From DATHKG01 sp035489435 (GTDB lineage Bacteria > Bacteroidota > Bacteroidia > Chitinophagales > Chitinophagaceae), in the NCBI GenBank assembly GCA_035489435.1, contig DATHKG010000029.1: a DNA stretch of 64,000 nt. One strand, given 5' to 3'. The translations under genes and the position numbers were made by a program. Below are positions 1 through 9,378 of this stretch, in pieces; the stretch's first letter is position 1, and every line of letters begins with the position of its first letter. The notes below the pieces were generated by a model. The model was not told the DNA's origin and did no database searches. It was given only the letters and a program-made list of their open reading frames with translations.

Positions 1-1721
1 ATGACAAAAGAATGAACTATGGTAAGCGGTGGACGGAAAATGTTTATGTTTATACGCGGAACCCAACAACCAATGGATATGACCGTTCTGCTTATAACAA
101 CTCAAGTCTGGCGGAGAATTTTTTCCAGAATGACCAGACTGAACTTCAGGGGCAGCTGAATTATACTAATCGTTTTGGAAAGCATGGCGTTTCCGCGCTT
201 GTACTATTACTGCAGCAGGAGCGACCTCAAAATCAGTTTAGTGCTTCCAGATCGGGATATGAATTCTCTTTGTTTGATGTACTTAGCCAGGGTCCGTCTA
301 CAAATGCGGCCGGTGTTATCACTGAAACTATAGCTGGTACTAAGGATAGATTTGCTCTCAGAAGCGCCGCTGCCCGTATCAACTACGACTTTGATAATAA
401 ATACCTCTTCCAGGCAAGTTTGCGCCGGGATCAGTCAGAGAATTTCGCACCTGACGTGCGGACCGGATATTTCCCCGCTCTTTCTGCAGGCTGGGTGATT
501 TCGAGTGAGAATTTCATGGCTTCTACAGGAAGATTCCTTGACTATTTAAAGATCAAAGGATCCTGGGGGAAACTGGGTAACGATTTGTTGCCAGGATCCC
601 GTTTCTACTATCTTACAAGCTATAACACAGTTGCAAATAACTATGCCTTTGGCGGAACGATTGTTCCGGGCCTGAATCCAAATGCGTTTAACCCGATTGT
701 TGAGTGGGAGACATCCACAAAAACAGATATTGGCCTTGAAGCGCGTTTCTTTGGTGGCAAATTGGGATTGGAATTCGATTATTTTATGGAAGACAGGGAC
801 GGCATACTCGCTACACGTTCTGCCCAGATCCCATCCAGTTATGGCGGACCCTTACCTGCTGAAAACATAGGAAAGGTGCAGAACAGGGGTATTGAGCTCA
901 CCCTGACCCATGAAAACAGGATCTCAAAGGATTGGTCCTACAATCTCGGAGGCAACTTCACTTTCACATCTAATAAAATATTGAATGCTGCCCAGGCAGA
1001 CAATGTGCCTGCCGAATTCAAGGTGGCCGGGAATCCAATTGGTTCTTATTACGGATACAAGTCGATAGGTATCATTAAAGATTCTGCAGACTTTAAGAAC
1101 TATAACAAGAGCACTGCATTCCCTATCGGCCTTGGAGATATAATGTATGAGGACCTCAATAACGATGGTATAATTGATAATGCTGACAGGCAGTTCCTGG
1201 ATTATGGAAATATACCACGCGTTGTCTATGGATTCTCCGGAGGTATTAACTATAAACGCTTTGAATTCAGCTTCCTGTTTCAGGGTGCAACTGGTGTTAA
1301 CCAACAATTGACCAACAATGCAGGTTTTGCTTTCTTCAATGGTGGCAGGGTTACTGAGGAATGGCTCGATAGATGGACACCGGATAATCCTAACGCGAAA
1401 TATCCAAGGCTGAGTACCAACGCGACAGCCACTACCAACAACTACCAGATACCTGGCGGTCCTGCCTATGGCAATGGTGGAAATAGTTTCTGGATAGAAG
1501 ATGCATCCTATCTCAGGTTGAAAAATGTAGAGATAGCCTATTCCATCAGTCCCGCTATCCTTTCAAAAATTGGAGCCACACAGTTGCGGATTTTTGCCAC
1601 GGGCCAGAACCTGGTAACATTTACAAAGCTGCATAATGTTGATCCGGAAAATTCAGATGGCAATGGCTGGTATTATCCTGTAATGGCAGTTTATAATTTT
1701 GGATTGAACCTCCAGTTTTGA
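1..1721 (+). CDS. SusC/RagA-type TonB-dependent outer-membrane receptor, 3' part
   Basis: C-terminal part of a SusC-like outer-membrane transporter that imports oligosaccharides with its SusD partner. The reading frame is open from the first bases of the window, before the first ATG at 12, so the start, signal peptide, carboxypeptidase-regulatory domain and plug lie upstream. The visible 570 or so residues look like TonB-dependent receptor barrel: alternating aromatic strands, a run reading WETSTKTDIGLEARFFGGKL, the segment DLNNDGIIDNADRQFLDYG typical of SusC barrels, and a final strand ending in Phe (NFGLNLQF). SusD follows directly. Family assignment is firm; substrate is inferred only from the GH16 genes downstream. 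Confidence 0.93.
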   Translation, partial: DKRMNYGKRWTENVYVYTRNPTTNGYDRSAYNNSSLAENFFQNDQTELQGQLNYTNRFGKHGVSALVLLLQQERPQNQFSASRSGYEFSLFDVLSQGPSTNAAGVITETIAGTKDRFALRSAAARINYDFDNKYLFQASLRRDQSENFAPDVRTGYFPALSAGWVISSENFMASTGRFLDYLKIKGSWGKLGNDLLPGSRFYYLTSYNTVANNYAFGGTIVPGLNPNAFNPIVEWETSTKTDIGLEARFFGGKLGLEFDYFMEDRDGILATRSAQIPSSYGGPLPAENIGKVQNRGIELTLTHENRISKDWSYNLGGNFTFTSNKILNAAQADNVPAEFKVAGNPIGSYYGYKSIGIIKDSADFKNYNKSTAFPIGLGDIMYEDLNNDGIIDNADRQFLDYGNIPRVVYGFSGGINYKRFEFSFLFQGATGVNQQLTNNAGFAFFNGGRVTEEWLDRWTPDNPNAKYPRLSTNATATTNNYQIPGGPAYGNGGNSFWIEDASYLRLKNVEIAYSISPAILSKIGATQLRIFATGQNLVTFTKLHNVDPENSDGNGWYYPVMAVYNFGLNLQF

Positions 1722-1807
1722 TCAGTGATTGTATGAAACGTTCGGCTATAAAAAATAGAAATGAACGGATGAAATTGATTTTAGTAAATAAAATAAAAAA
1801 CGTAAGT

Positions 1808-3484
1808 ATGAACGCAGGAAATTTAAAATGGGTAACAGGAATATTGTTTCTGGCCACCCTTGCTGCTTCTTGTAAAAAGGATCTGCTTGATATTTATCCA
1901 TCCAATGCTTTGTCTGATGTAACTGTGTTTGAAGACATACAATTCGCAAACCGGTTTTTAAATAATGTTTATGGTACCCTGCCAAACGGATTTTCCCGGC
2001 GGGATCAAAATCCGGGCGATGCCGGTTGGTCAAGAGGGATGAGTGCGTTTGCAATGGCCGAGGATGACGCGGAAGCAAACAACCTGGCGGCATCTACCCA
2101 GGGTCTTAACCAGGGCGTGCTGCCGACAACATGGGCTTATGCGGATGATATTTGGGTTCAGAACTATGCAGTGATTCGTAAAGCCAATATGTTCATGGAA
2201 AAAATAGATGCCGTTCCGGGAGATGCAGCATTAAAGGCGAGGATGAAAGCCGAGGCTCAATTTCTGCGGGCATTTTCATATGCAGAACTCGCAAAATGTT
2301 TTGGTGGTGTTCCACTGATGCTGACTGCAGGTACACCCGAGGAAGCTATTATTCCAAGAAACACCTATGATGAAGTGGTAGCTCAGATAGTTAAAGATTG
2401 CGACGAAGCGGCAGCAGCACTTCCTGTTGCAAGTGCGCCTGCGGACCTGGGACGTGCAACGAAGGTGGCCGCACTTGCCGTAAAGGCGAGGATACTGCTT
2501 TATAAGGCAAGTCCCCTTAACAACTCCGGTAACACCGCGTCTCTCTGGGCAGACGCTGCTAATGCTGCTAAAGCAGTGATGGCCTTCGGGCCGACACCAG
2601 GTTCAGGAGAGTACGGTCTACACCCCGATTATTATAAACTGTTTATTGATAAGCTGGGAAACCGGGAAATAATATTTGCGCGGAAATTTCAGAATCCAAG
2701 TCTCAATCCGAGCGATGGTGCAAGAAACAAATGGTACATGAGTGTTCCTGGTGTTAATGACGGTGCCTGGGGCGGATTCTCTCCCACACAAAACCTGGTT
2801 GATGCATACGAAATGAAAAATGGTTTGCCGATCTCAGACGGCGGTTCCGGATACGATGCTCAAAAACCTTATGTCAATCGCGATAGTCGCCTCGATAAAT
2901 CCGTACTTCACCAGGGTTCCATTTACAAAAGCGGAATTGTCATTGAAACTTTCAGAGGTGGCAACACAAATAATGCAAACAGGCTCGATAGTTCAAAGAT
3001 GGGATATGGTTTACTTAAGATGGTTGATACTACAAAATACGGCGCTGCAGGCAATGCTGACAACGACTGGATTTTTATTCGTTATGCTGAGGTGCTGCTC
3101 AATTATGCCGAGGCCCAGAATGAAGCTGTCGGACCGGATATGAGTGTACTCGCTGCAATTAACCAGGTTCGTTCAAGATCAGGTCAGCCAGCTCTTGCTG
3201 CCTTGTCACAACAACAAATGCGCGAACGGATCAGGAACGAAAGAAGGGTAGAGCTTGTTTTTGAAGAGCATCGGTTTTTCGACGTGAGAAGGTGGAAACT
3301 TGGTTCAACATATTTTAAAGAGCCGATACGCAAAGTTCAGATCACCAGGCTTACTAATGGCACCCTGCAGTATAATTATCCGTTATGGGAAAGCCGGAAT
3401 TACCAGGAGTTTCAGAACCTGATGCCTTTGCCACAATCTGAGGTTGACAGAAATGCCAAACTCACGCAAAACCCCGGTTACTAA
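1808..3484 (+). CDS. SusD/RagB family outer-membrane lipoprotein
   Basis: Surface glycan-binding lipoprotein that caps the preceding SusC. The frame opens at a TTG at 1718 with in-frame ATGs at 1733, 1769 and 1808; the ATG at 1808 gives a 22-residue lipoprotein signal with lipobox LAASC followed by KKDLLD, the usual SusD N-terminus, so it is preferred. SusD hallmarks follow: a TPR-like helical region with AEAQFLRAFSYAELAKCFGGVP, then RNERRVELVFEEHRFFDVRRW, and the C-terminal QNPGY. About 558 residues, normal for the family. It is followed by a hairpin terminator, so susC-susD may end here as a transcript with the FG-GAP gene starting separately. Confidence 0.93.
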   Translation: MNAGNLKWVTGILFLATLAASCKKDLLDIYPSNALSDVTVFEDIQFANRFLNNVYGTLPNGFSRRDQNPGDAGWSRGMSAFAMAEDDAEANNLAASTQGLNQGVLPTTWAYADDIWVQNYAVIRKANMFMEKIDAVPGDAALKARMKAEAQFLRAFSYAELAKCFGGVPLMLTAGTPEEAIIPRNTYDEVVAQIVKDCDEAAAALPVASAPADLGRATKVAALAVKARILLYKASPLNNSGNTASLWADAANAAKAVMAFGPTPGSGEYGLHPDYYKLFIDKLGNREIIFARKFQNPSLNPSDGARNKWYMSVPGVNDGAWGGFSPTQNLVDAYEMKNGLPISDGGSGYDAQKPYVNRDSRLDKSVLHQGSIYKSGIVIETFRGGNTNNANRLDSSKMGYGLLKMVDTTKYGAAGNADNDWIFIRYAEVLLNYAEAQNEAVGPDMSVLAAINQVRSRSGQPALAALSQQQMRERIRNERRVELVFEEHRFFDVRRWKLGSTYFKEPIRKVQITRLTNGTLQYNYPLWESRNYQEFQNLMPLPQSEVDRNAKLTQNPGY

Positions 3485-3560
3485 GTTTTAACCGTATAAC
3501 ATTTAATAATAACCACGATATCACATAAATAATAAACACCCTTAATTCCAATCTGCATTC

Positions 3561-3595
3561 ATAACCCTGGTTTTCAGGCCAGGGTTATTGTTTTG
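3561..3595 (+). terminator. Rho-independent terminator after susD
   Basis: A perfect 10-bp inverted repeat (ATAACCCTGG at 3561-3570 and its complement at 3579-3588) encloses an 8-nt loop and is followed by TGTTTTG. It lies 77 bp after the susD stop. Seen directly; function inferred. Confidence 0.75.
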
Positions 3596-3642
3596 CATGT
3601 TGACAGGAGCATTGATTATCTGTTGATGGCAGGATGACTATA

Positions 3643-3702
3643 TGGTGCAGGTATATTTTGCCTGGTGCAGATGATAAAATGCTGGTGCAGATGATATAAA
3701 TG
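3643..3702 (+). repeat. Three 20-bp tandem units upstream of the FG-GAP gene
   Basis: TGGTGCAG begins at 3643, 3663 and 3683, exactly 20 bp apart. The second and third units also share ATGATA after it. The spacing is close to two helical turns, so the array could be an operator. It lies between the susD terminator and the start duplication at 3719-3769. Confidence 0.7.
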
Positions 3703-3718
3703 AATGTATATTGATTTC

Positions 3719-3769
3719 TCAGTAGATTGATTTGATTATGAAGTTTCAGTAGATTGATTTGATTATGAA
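3719..3769 (+). repeat. 24-bp direct repeat overlapping a start codon
   Basis: Identical 24-bp copies lie at 3719-3742 and 3746-3769, period 27. The second contains the ATG (3765) of the FG-GAP gene. The first contains an ATG at 3738 in the same frame that reads M-K-F-Q-stop. This looks like a tandem duplication of the gene's 5' end. Confidence 0.85.
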
Positions 3770-6700
3770 ATTCAGGTTGTGGTATATATTAATTGTCTTA
3801 GCTGCTATGTCATGTAACCGGCCTGATACTTTATTTGAAAAACTGGAACAATCAACTACCAATATAGATTTCACGAATACCATTACAGAAACCGCGGATC
3901 ACAATGTGTTCACCTATCAATACTACTATAACGGCAATGGGGTAGCCATTGGGGATGTAAACAACGACGGCCTTCCCGATGTGTTTTTTACCGGTAATCA
4001 AACCCCGTCAAAGCTATACCTTAACAAAGGATCGTTCAGATTTGAGGATATCACAGAAAAGAGCAAGGTGGCGGGCAGAAACGCCTGGCGCACCGGGGCA
4101 AATATGGTAGATATTAATGGCGATGGCCTGTTAGATATCTATGTGTGTTATTCCGGTTTTGGAAACGCGGAGAGCCGGGCAAAGCAATTGTTTATCAATA
4201 AGGGAAATGATAAAGATGGTATTCCTGTTTTCACTGAGAAATCCTCAGCATACGGGATTGATGCCCCCGGCACTTATTCCAGCCAGTCTGCCTTTTTTGA
4301 TTACGATCTCGATGGCGACCTGGATATGTTTTTACTGAATCATGCAAACGAATTCTATTCTCCATTTTTCAATACACACCGGCTGCGGACCCTTCACCAT
4401 CCTGAATACGGAAACCGTCTTTATCGAAATGATGGAAACCGGTTCAAAGACATAAGTGACTCTGCAGGTATTTTCGGCGGTGGAATAAATTTTGGACTGG
4501 GAATATCGATAAGTGATATAAACAACGATGGATGGCCGGATATCTTTGTAAGCAATGATTTTCACGAGCAGGACTATGTTTACCTGAACAACAAGGATGG
4601 AACTTTCACGGATGTGTGCCACAGGATTTTTGGGCACATGAGCAGAAATACTATGGGTCTCGACATTGCAGACTTTAATAACGATGGCCTGCCCGATATC
4701 CTCACCCTGGATATGTTACCTGAATCAAACTACCGCCAGAAGATTTTACAGGGTCCGGATGAATATGATAAGTTTACAAAAATGGTTGATAGTGGCTACG
4801 GTTATCAGTATAACCGCAACATGCTTCAGCTTCATCGTGGGTTTACTGATGATGGAATGCCGGTATTCTCGGAGATCGGCCAACTGGCAGGAGTGTCAAA
4901 TACAGACTGGAGCTGGTCTGCTTTATTTGCAGATTTCGATAATGATGGTGCCAAGGACCTGTTTGTAACAAACGGTTATTTACGCGAATCGACCAACCTG
5001 GATTTTATGAGATATGAAGTGGCCGAAGCGCTGCGCGTAACCGCGGAAAAGGGCCTTGATGTTTCTACCGCCATGGGTTATGCGAAAAATATGCCTTTAT
5101 ATGATCTCGTGAAGAAAATGCCAACCAAAAAAATCAGTAATTACGCATATCGTAATGGTGGGGGGCTTTCATTTACCAACGAAACCAGCAACTGGGGGCT
5201 GGATGAAGAATCAGTCAGCAGCGGCGCAACCTATGCAGATCTGGACAATGATGGTGACCTGGATCTTATTGTATGTAATAATAATGATCCTGTATCTATA
5301 TTTAGAAATAATGCTGATGTTATTCTCGGGAATAATTTCATTAAAATAAAGCTGGAGGGCGATCATCAGAATCGATTCGCTATCGGTGCCAGGGTCATTG
5401 TAAAAACAGACAGCGGGGAACAGATGCAGGAGATGTATCCTGTGAGGGGATACCAGTCATCAGTCGATTACGTACTAAACTTTGGATTGGGTCAGGTAGG
5501 AAACGTGAAGGAGATTAAGGTTTTTTGGAACCGTGATTCTGCCACGGTTGTGACTGATCCGGCAATTAATTCAACAATCACCATTTCGAAGAAGCAGTCT
5601 GTTGCTATCAATGCTTCTTTAAACGCTTCATCGCAATTCAACTCTTCCCAAAATCTCAGATCACCTAATCATAAAGATTCAGGTTTCACATTTGAAGATG
5701 TCAGCAGGTCGGCAGGCATCGACTTCAGGCATGTTGAAAATTCATACATTGATTTTAAAACCGAATATCTGATTCCATACCAACTATCAAGGCAGGGACC
5801 AAAAATGGCGGGAGCCGATGTTAACAATGATGGGCTCGATGACATATTTATCGGCGGAGCTAAAAACCAGGCTGGCAGGTTATATCTGCAGGCAAAAGAT
5901 GGCAGATTCTTGTCATCGGCCTCACAGCCATGGATAACCGATTCTGTAGCAGAAGATATGGGAGCAATTTTCTTTGATGTGGATGGCGATGGTGATCAGG
6001 ATCTTTATGTCACAAGTGGCGGAAATGAATGGTTCTATCCCGGTCCATGGCTTCAGGATCGGTTATACATTAACGATAGTAGAGGAAATTTTGTCCGCGA
6101 TAGCACTGCGCTACCCGCTGAAGTATATAATGGAAGCTGCGTAATTGCCGCAGATTATGATAAGGATGGTGATCAGGATCTGTTTGTTGGTGCCGGAACT
6201 ATACCTGTTAAATATCCTGCCAGTGCGGGAAACATCATTCTGAGAAATGATTTCGATAAATCAACCCGCAAGATCAGGTTCACTGATGTCACTGCTTCGG
6301 TTGCGGGAAATGAATTGTTCAGGGCCGGGATGGTCAATGATGCTGTATGGGTCGATCTTAACAAAGACGGATGGCAGGATCTAATCATTGCCGGCGACTG
6401 GATGCCTGTAATGGTTTTTCAAAATGAGAATGGCCGCCGGCTGATGGATGTATCGGTCCAGTGGGGTTTGGAAAAATCAAATGGCTGGTGGCACAAATTG
6501 TTGGTCGCCGATGTTGATGGGGACGGCGATATGGATATTATAGCCGGCAATCTTGGACTTAATAACTCATTCAAAACATCAGCCAATGAACCCATGGTTA
6601 CATACACAGCTGATTTTAATGACGATGGCAGGAAGGAGCCCGTGATGAGCTGGTATATTCAGGGCATTAGTTACCCTTTTAATTCGAGAGACGAACTGGT

Positions 6701-7187
6701 TGAGCAGATGCCTGTATTGAATAAACGGTACCTGAAATATGATGATTTTGCAAAAGCTACTATAAAAAATTTGCTGGGCGAAGACCGGGCGAAAACTGCT
6801 GACAAACTATATATCTATAATACAAAAACGTCTTTATTTATAAATGGTGGTGCACGGTTCGAATGTAAACCACTACCGGAAGAGGCACAGTTCAGTGTTG
6901 TCAGTTCAATAGTTTATAAGGACTTTGACAATGATGGAAAGGGCGACCTGCTACTTGCCGGAAATTTTTATCCCTTTCGAGTACAGCAGGGCCGTTGCGA
7001 CGCAGGGCTTGGCACGTTGCTAAAAGGTAACGGAACAGGGACCTTTACTGCTGTAGACAGGAGATTAACCGGTCTCTATGTTCCCGGGGATGTAAGGGAT
7101 GCACTTGAACTAAAATCAAATGGCAAAACGATCGTCGTTTTTTCAAAAAATAATGACAGGGTTCAGGTGGTAAGTGTGAAGAAATAA
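3765..7187 (+). CDS. Double seven-repeat FG-GAP/VCBS lipoprotein with ASPIC/UnbV domain
   Basis: Large surface or periplasmic lipoprotein of 1140 residues, of the CRTAC1-like FG-GAP family often found in Chitinophagaceae PULs. The signal is MKFRLWYILIVLAAMSC, Cys being the lipobox. I count 14 calcium-binding D-x-[ND]-x-DG motifs: seven (for example DVNNDGLPD, DINNDGWPD, DLDNDGDLD) before an ASPIC/UnbV segment at about residues 525-605 (GARVIVKTDSG...VRGYQSSVDYVLNFGLG), and seven after it (DVNNDGLDD to DFDNDGKGD). This suggests two seven-bladed propellers with ASPIC between. No catalytic motif was seen; a binding or scaffold role is inferred from position between SusD and GH16. The upstream ATG at 3738 is followed by a stop, so 3765 is the start. 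Confidence 0.88.
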   Translation: MKFRLWYILIVLAAMSCNRPDTLFEKLEQSTTNIDFTNTITETADHNVFTYQYYYNGNGVAIGDVNNDGLPDVFFTGNQTPSKLYLNKGSFRFEDITEKSKVAGRNAWRTGANMVDINGDGLLDIYVCYSGFGNAESRAKQLFINKGNDKDGIPVFTEKSSAYGIDAPGTYSSQSAFFDYDLDGDLDMFLLNHANEFYSPFFNTHRLRTLHHPEYGNRLYRNDGNRFKDISDSAGIFGGGINFGLGISISDINNDGWPDIFVSNDFHEQDYVYLNNKDGTFTDVCHRIFGHMSRNTMGLDIADFNNDGLPDILTLDMLPESNYRQKILQGPDEYDKFTKMVDSGYGYQYNRNMLQLHRGFTDDGMPVFSEIGQLAGVSNTDWSWSALFADFDNDGAKDLFVTNGYLRESTNLDFMRYEVAEALRVTAEKGLDVSTAMGYAKNMPLYDLVKKMPTKKISNYAYRNGGGLSFTNETSNWGLDEESVSSGATYADLDNDGDLDLIVCNNNDPVSIFRNNADVILGNNFIKIKLEGDHQNRFAIGARVIVKTDSGEQMQEMYPVRGYQSSVDYVLNFGLGQVGNVKEIKVFWNRDSATVVTDPAINSTITISKKQSVAINASLNASSQFNSSQNLRSPNHKDSGFTFEDVSRSAGIDFRHVENSYIDFKTEYLIPYQLSRQGPKMAGADVNNDGLDDIFIGGAKNQAGRLYLQAKDGRFLSSASQPWITDSVAEDMGAIFFDVDGDGDQDLYVTSGGNEWFYPGPWLQDRLYINDSRGNFVRDSTALPAEVYNGSCVIAADYDKDGDQDLFVGAGTIPVKYPASAGNIILRNDFDKSTRKIRFTDVTASVAGNELFRAGMVNDAVWVDLNKDGWQDLIIAGDWMPVMVFQNENGRRLMDVSVQWGLEKSNGWWHKLLVADVDGDGDMDIIAGNLGLNNSFKTSANEPMVTYTADFNDDGRKEPVMSWYIQGISYPFNSRDELVEQMPVLNKRYLKYDDFAKATIKNLLGEDRAKTADKLYIYNTKTSLFINGGARFECKPLPEEAQFSVVSSIVYKDFDNDGKGDLLLAGNFYPFRVQQGRCDAGLGTLLKGNGTGTFTAVDRRLTGLYVPGDVRDALELKSNGKTIVVFSKNNDRVQVVSVKK

Positions 7188-7196
7188 ATTAATGCA

Positions 7197-8408
7197 ATGA
7201 GAAAAATGTTCTTAAAAGACTGCCTCCTGAATAGATACTTAGTTCCACTCATGATTTTTGTACTGGCAGCTGCATGCGACAAAAAGAATAAAGGGCCGGA
7301 GACAATGCCCACCATCAGTTTCAGCGACGTCCCGGTTGCTGAAAACAGTGGCAAAGCAGAGTTGAAAATTTCGTTGAGTGAGCCGGTTTCCGGCGTTGTT
7401 TCTGTCAACTGGTCAACCAGCGATGGTACCGCAAAAATCGGGGCGGACTTTGCTGCTGTTACCGATCAAACATTGGTGTTTCAACCAAATGAAACGGAAA
7501 AGATCATTACGGTTAACCTTGTTGATGATGATATTAAAGAGGCAGACGAGATCTTTTATGTAAATCTGTCCAGGCCGGTGAATGCTACATTGCTACAAAG
7601 CAAAATAATAATTACGATAAGAAATAACGATACAAAAATCGGCTTCAGCAATACTGGTTTTGATGCACCAACTACATATGCAGGCTACAGTCTGTCCTGG
7701 AACGACGAATTTAATCAACCAACATTAGATCCTTCGACCTGGTCTTACGAAACGGGAGATGGCTGTCCCACTCTTTGTGGTTGGGGAAACAACGAACTGC
7801 AATATTACAGTTCATCACCCGACAATCTCTTCTTTCAGGACGGCAAAATGATTATCGAAGCCCGGGCTGAAACATTCGGCGGTAAAAATTATACATCATC
7901 CCGTATAAAAACACAAGGCAAAAGAGCTTTTAAATTTGGCCGGATTGATATCAGGGCGATTCTGCCGGTAGGAAAAGGGCTATGGCCGGCTTTCTGGCTA
8001 CTTCCACAGGATAATGTGTTCGGCGGCTGGCCCCGGAGTGGCGAAATTGATATGATGGAATACATAGGTGGTGAGCCTTCCAAAGTGCTGGGCACAGTAC
8101 ATTATGGTCCGGGACCCGGCAGCACCTATATCACCAGGAGCACTTCTTTAACAGCAGGAACCTTTAATGATAAGTTCCATGTTTTTTCGCTGGAATGGGA
8201 AACCGACCAGATCCGTTGGTACCTGGACGGAAATCTTTACACAACGATCAGCAAGGCAGATATTGGCAATAACAATTATCCTTTTAATGAGAATTTTTAT
8301 CTGCTGATCAATATGGCTGTTGGAGGAAATCTTCCTGGCGCACCTGATGCCAGTACCAGTTTTCCACAACATCTTATTATAGATTATATCAGGGTCTTTC
8401 AAAAATAA
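7197..8408 (+). CDS. GH16 endo-beta-glucanase lipoprotein with Calx-beta domain
   Basis: Secreted endo-acting beta-glucanase, probably laminarinase type, starting 9 bp after the FG-GAP gene. A lipoprotein signal ends at Cys27 (FVLAAAC). Residues about 38-145 form a Calx-beta domain (GTAKIGADFAAV, LVDDDIKEADEIFYVNLS). The GH16 catalytic domain covers about 160-403 with EIDMME: Glu283 nucleophile, Asp285 helper and Glu288 acid/base. WGNNELQYY and GLWPAFWLLP are typical of bacterial beta-1,3-glucanases. The Met inserted between Asp and Glu fits the laminarinase-like rather than the lichenase branch. It likely cuts the glucan at the cell surface for SusCD uptake; exact linkage specificity cannot be read from sequence alone. 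Confidence 0.92.
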   Translation: MRKMFLKDCLLNRYLVPLMIFVLAAACDKKNKGPETMPTISFSDVPVAENSGKAELKISLSEPVSGVVSVNWSTSDGTAKIGADFAAVTDQTLVFQPNETEKIITVNLVDDDIKEADEIFYVNLSRPVNATLLQSKIIITIRNNDTKIGFSNTGFDAPTTYAGYSLSWNDEFNQPTLDPSTWSYETGDGCPTLCGWGNNELQYYSSSPDNLFFQDGKMIIEARAETFGGKNYTSSRIKTQGKRAFKFGRIDIRAILPVGKGLWPAFWLLPQDNVFGGWPRSGEIDMMEYIGGEPSKVLGTVHYGPGPGSTYITRSTSLTAGTFNDKFHVFSLEWETDQIRWYLDGNLYTTISKADIGNNNYPFNENFYLLINMAVGGNLPGAPDASTSFPQHLIIDYIRVFQK

Positions 8409-8411
8409 ATT

Positions 8412-8465
8412 ATGGGTTATCAATCGACTAAGAGTTATTTATCAACTATGGGTTATCAATCAACG
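8412..8465 (+). repeat. 18-bp triplicate at the start of the second GH16 gene
   Basis: Three 18-bp units (8412-8429, 8430-8447, 8448-8465) translate in frame as MGYQST, KSYLST and MGYQST. Units 1 and 3 both begin ATGGGTTATCAATC, so the duplication has produced two start codons. The middle unit is the most diverged. Confidence 0.85.
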
Positions 8466-9311
8466 TCCGCACAACTATCGGGTTTACTTCTATTCTGCAT
8501 TTTATCATTCAGCTGTGCTTCCTCTGTTAAGACAAGCTCATTGCAGCAGGGGCAGGAAGTTGTTTTTTTTGATGACTTTTCAGGCCCGTTGCTGGATACC
8601 ACAAAATGGAACGTAAGAGTTACCGGTGGCACCGTTAACAATGAACAACAGGCTTATGTAGATTCTTCCAATACTGTTTTTATTGAAAACGGGGCTCTTG
8701 TTCTTCATCCAAGATATTCACCCGGCTTCATAACAAAACAGGGTAAGAAATTCGATTTTATATCAGGAAGGATTGATTCCCGTGGCAAGATGGAATTTAA
8801 TTATGGAACCGCTGAGGCACGTATCAGGCTGACTGAAGGTGCAGGGCTTTGGCCAGCATGGTGGGCGCTGGGGGCCGGTCGTTGGCCGGAAACCGGGGAA
8901 ATCGATATAATGGAATATGTGGGAGAAAAAGATTGGGCCAGTGCGGCAGTTCACGGCCCCGGGTACAGTGGCGAAACTCCGTTTGTGGACCGGTTCTATT
9001 TCCCGGAGAAAGCAGACGTTACTAACTGGCATACCTATGCGGTGGATTGGACACCCGATAGCCTGGTTTTTAAATACGACGGCAAGCCAATGTTCCGTGT
9101 AACAAAACCGATGGTTGAGCACTACGGAAAATGGGCCTTCGATAACTCAAAATTCGTTATTCTGAATTTTGCGCTTGGCGGTGCGTTTCCTGCCAAGGTA
9201 AACGGTGTGAAACAACCTTATTATGGTCTTCCTGCTTCTACAGTTGACCTCATAAAAAATAATAACAGCAAGATGATTGTGGACTGGGTAAGAATTACAA
9301 AAAGGAAATAG
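8412..9311 (+). CDS. GH16 beta-glucanase lipoprotein
   Basis: Second GH16 enzyme, three bases after the first, without a Calx-beta domain. Two starts are equally plausible because the 5' end is repeated: 8412 (A-rich upstream sequence) or 8448, which gives a compact signal peptide with lipobox ILSFSC, Cys23 in that numbering. The catalytic motif is EIDIME (Glu151, Asp153, Glu156 from 8448), preceded by GLWPAWWALG. The first GH16 and this one share the insert residue between Asp and Glu, so both look laminarinase-like, but they are strongly diverged and may divide the work between surface and periplasm. The gene tail contains CTCATAAAAAATAAT, repeated 71 bp later beyond the stop. Confidence 0.9.
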   Translation: MGYQSTKSYLSTMGYQSTSAQLSGLLLFCILSFSCASSVKTSSLQQGQEVVFFDDFSGPLLDTTKWNVRVTGGTVNNEQQAYVDSSNTVFIENGALVLHPRYSPGFITKQGKKFDFISGRIDSRGKMEFNYGTAEARIRLTEGAGLWPAWWALGAGRWPETGEIDIMEYVGEKDWASAAVHGPGYSGETPFVDRFYFPEKADVTNWHTYAVDWTPDSLVFKYDGKPMFRVTKPMVEHYGKWAFDNSKFVILNFALGGAFPAKVNGVKQPYYGLPASTVDLIKNNNSKMIVDWVRITKRK

Positions 9312-9378
9312 TTGTAGAGCTCATAAAAAATAATCTTTAAAATTTCACGGATAAGTCATTTCTAAATCAGCGTTCATC

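Noticed and set aside
1718..1807. TTG-started N-terminal extension of the first SusD
   Set aside because: It would put 30 hydrophilic residues before a normal lipoprotein signal; the ATG at 1808 fits better.
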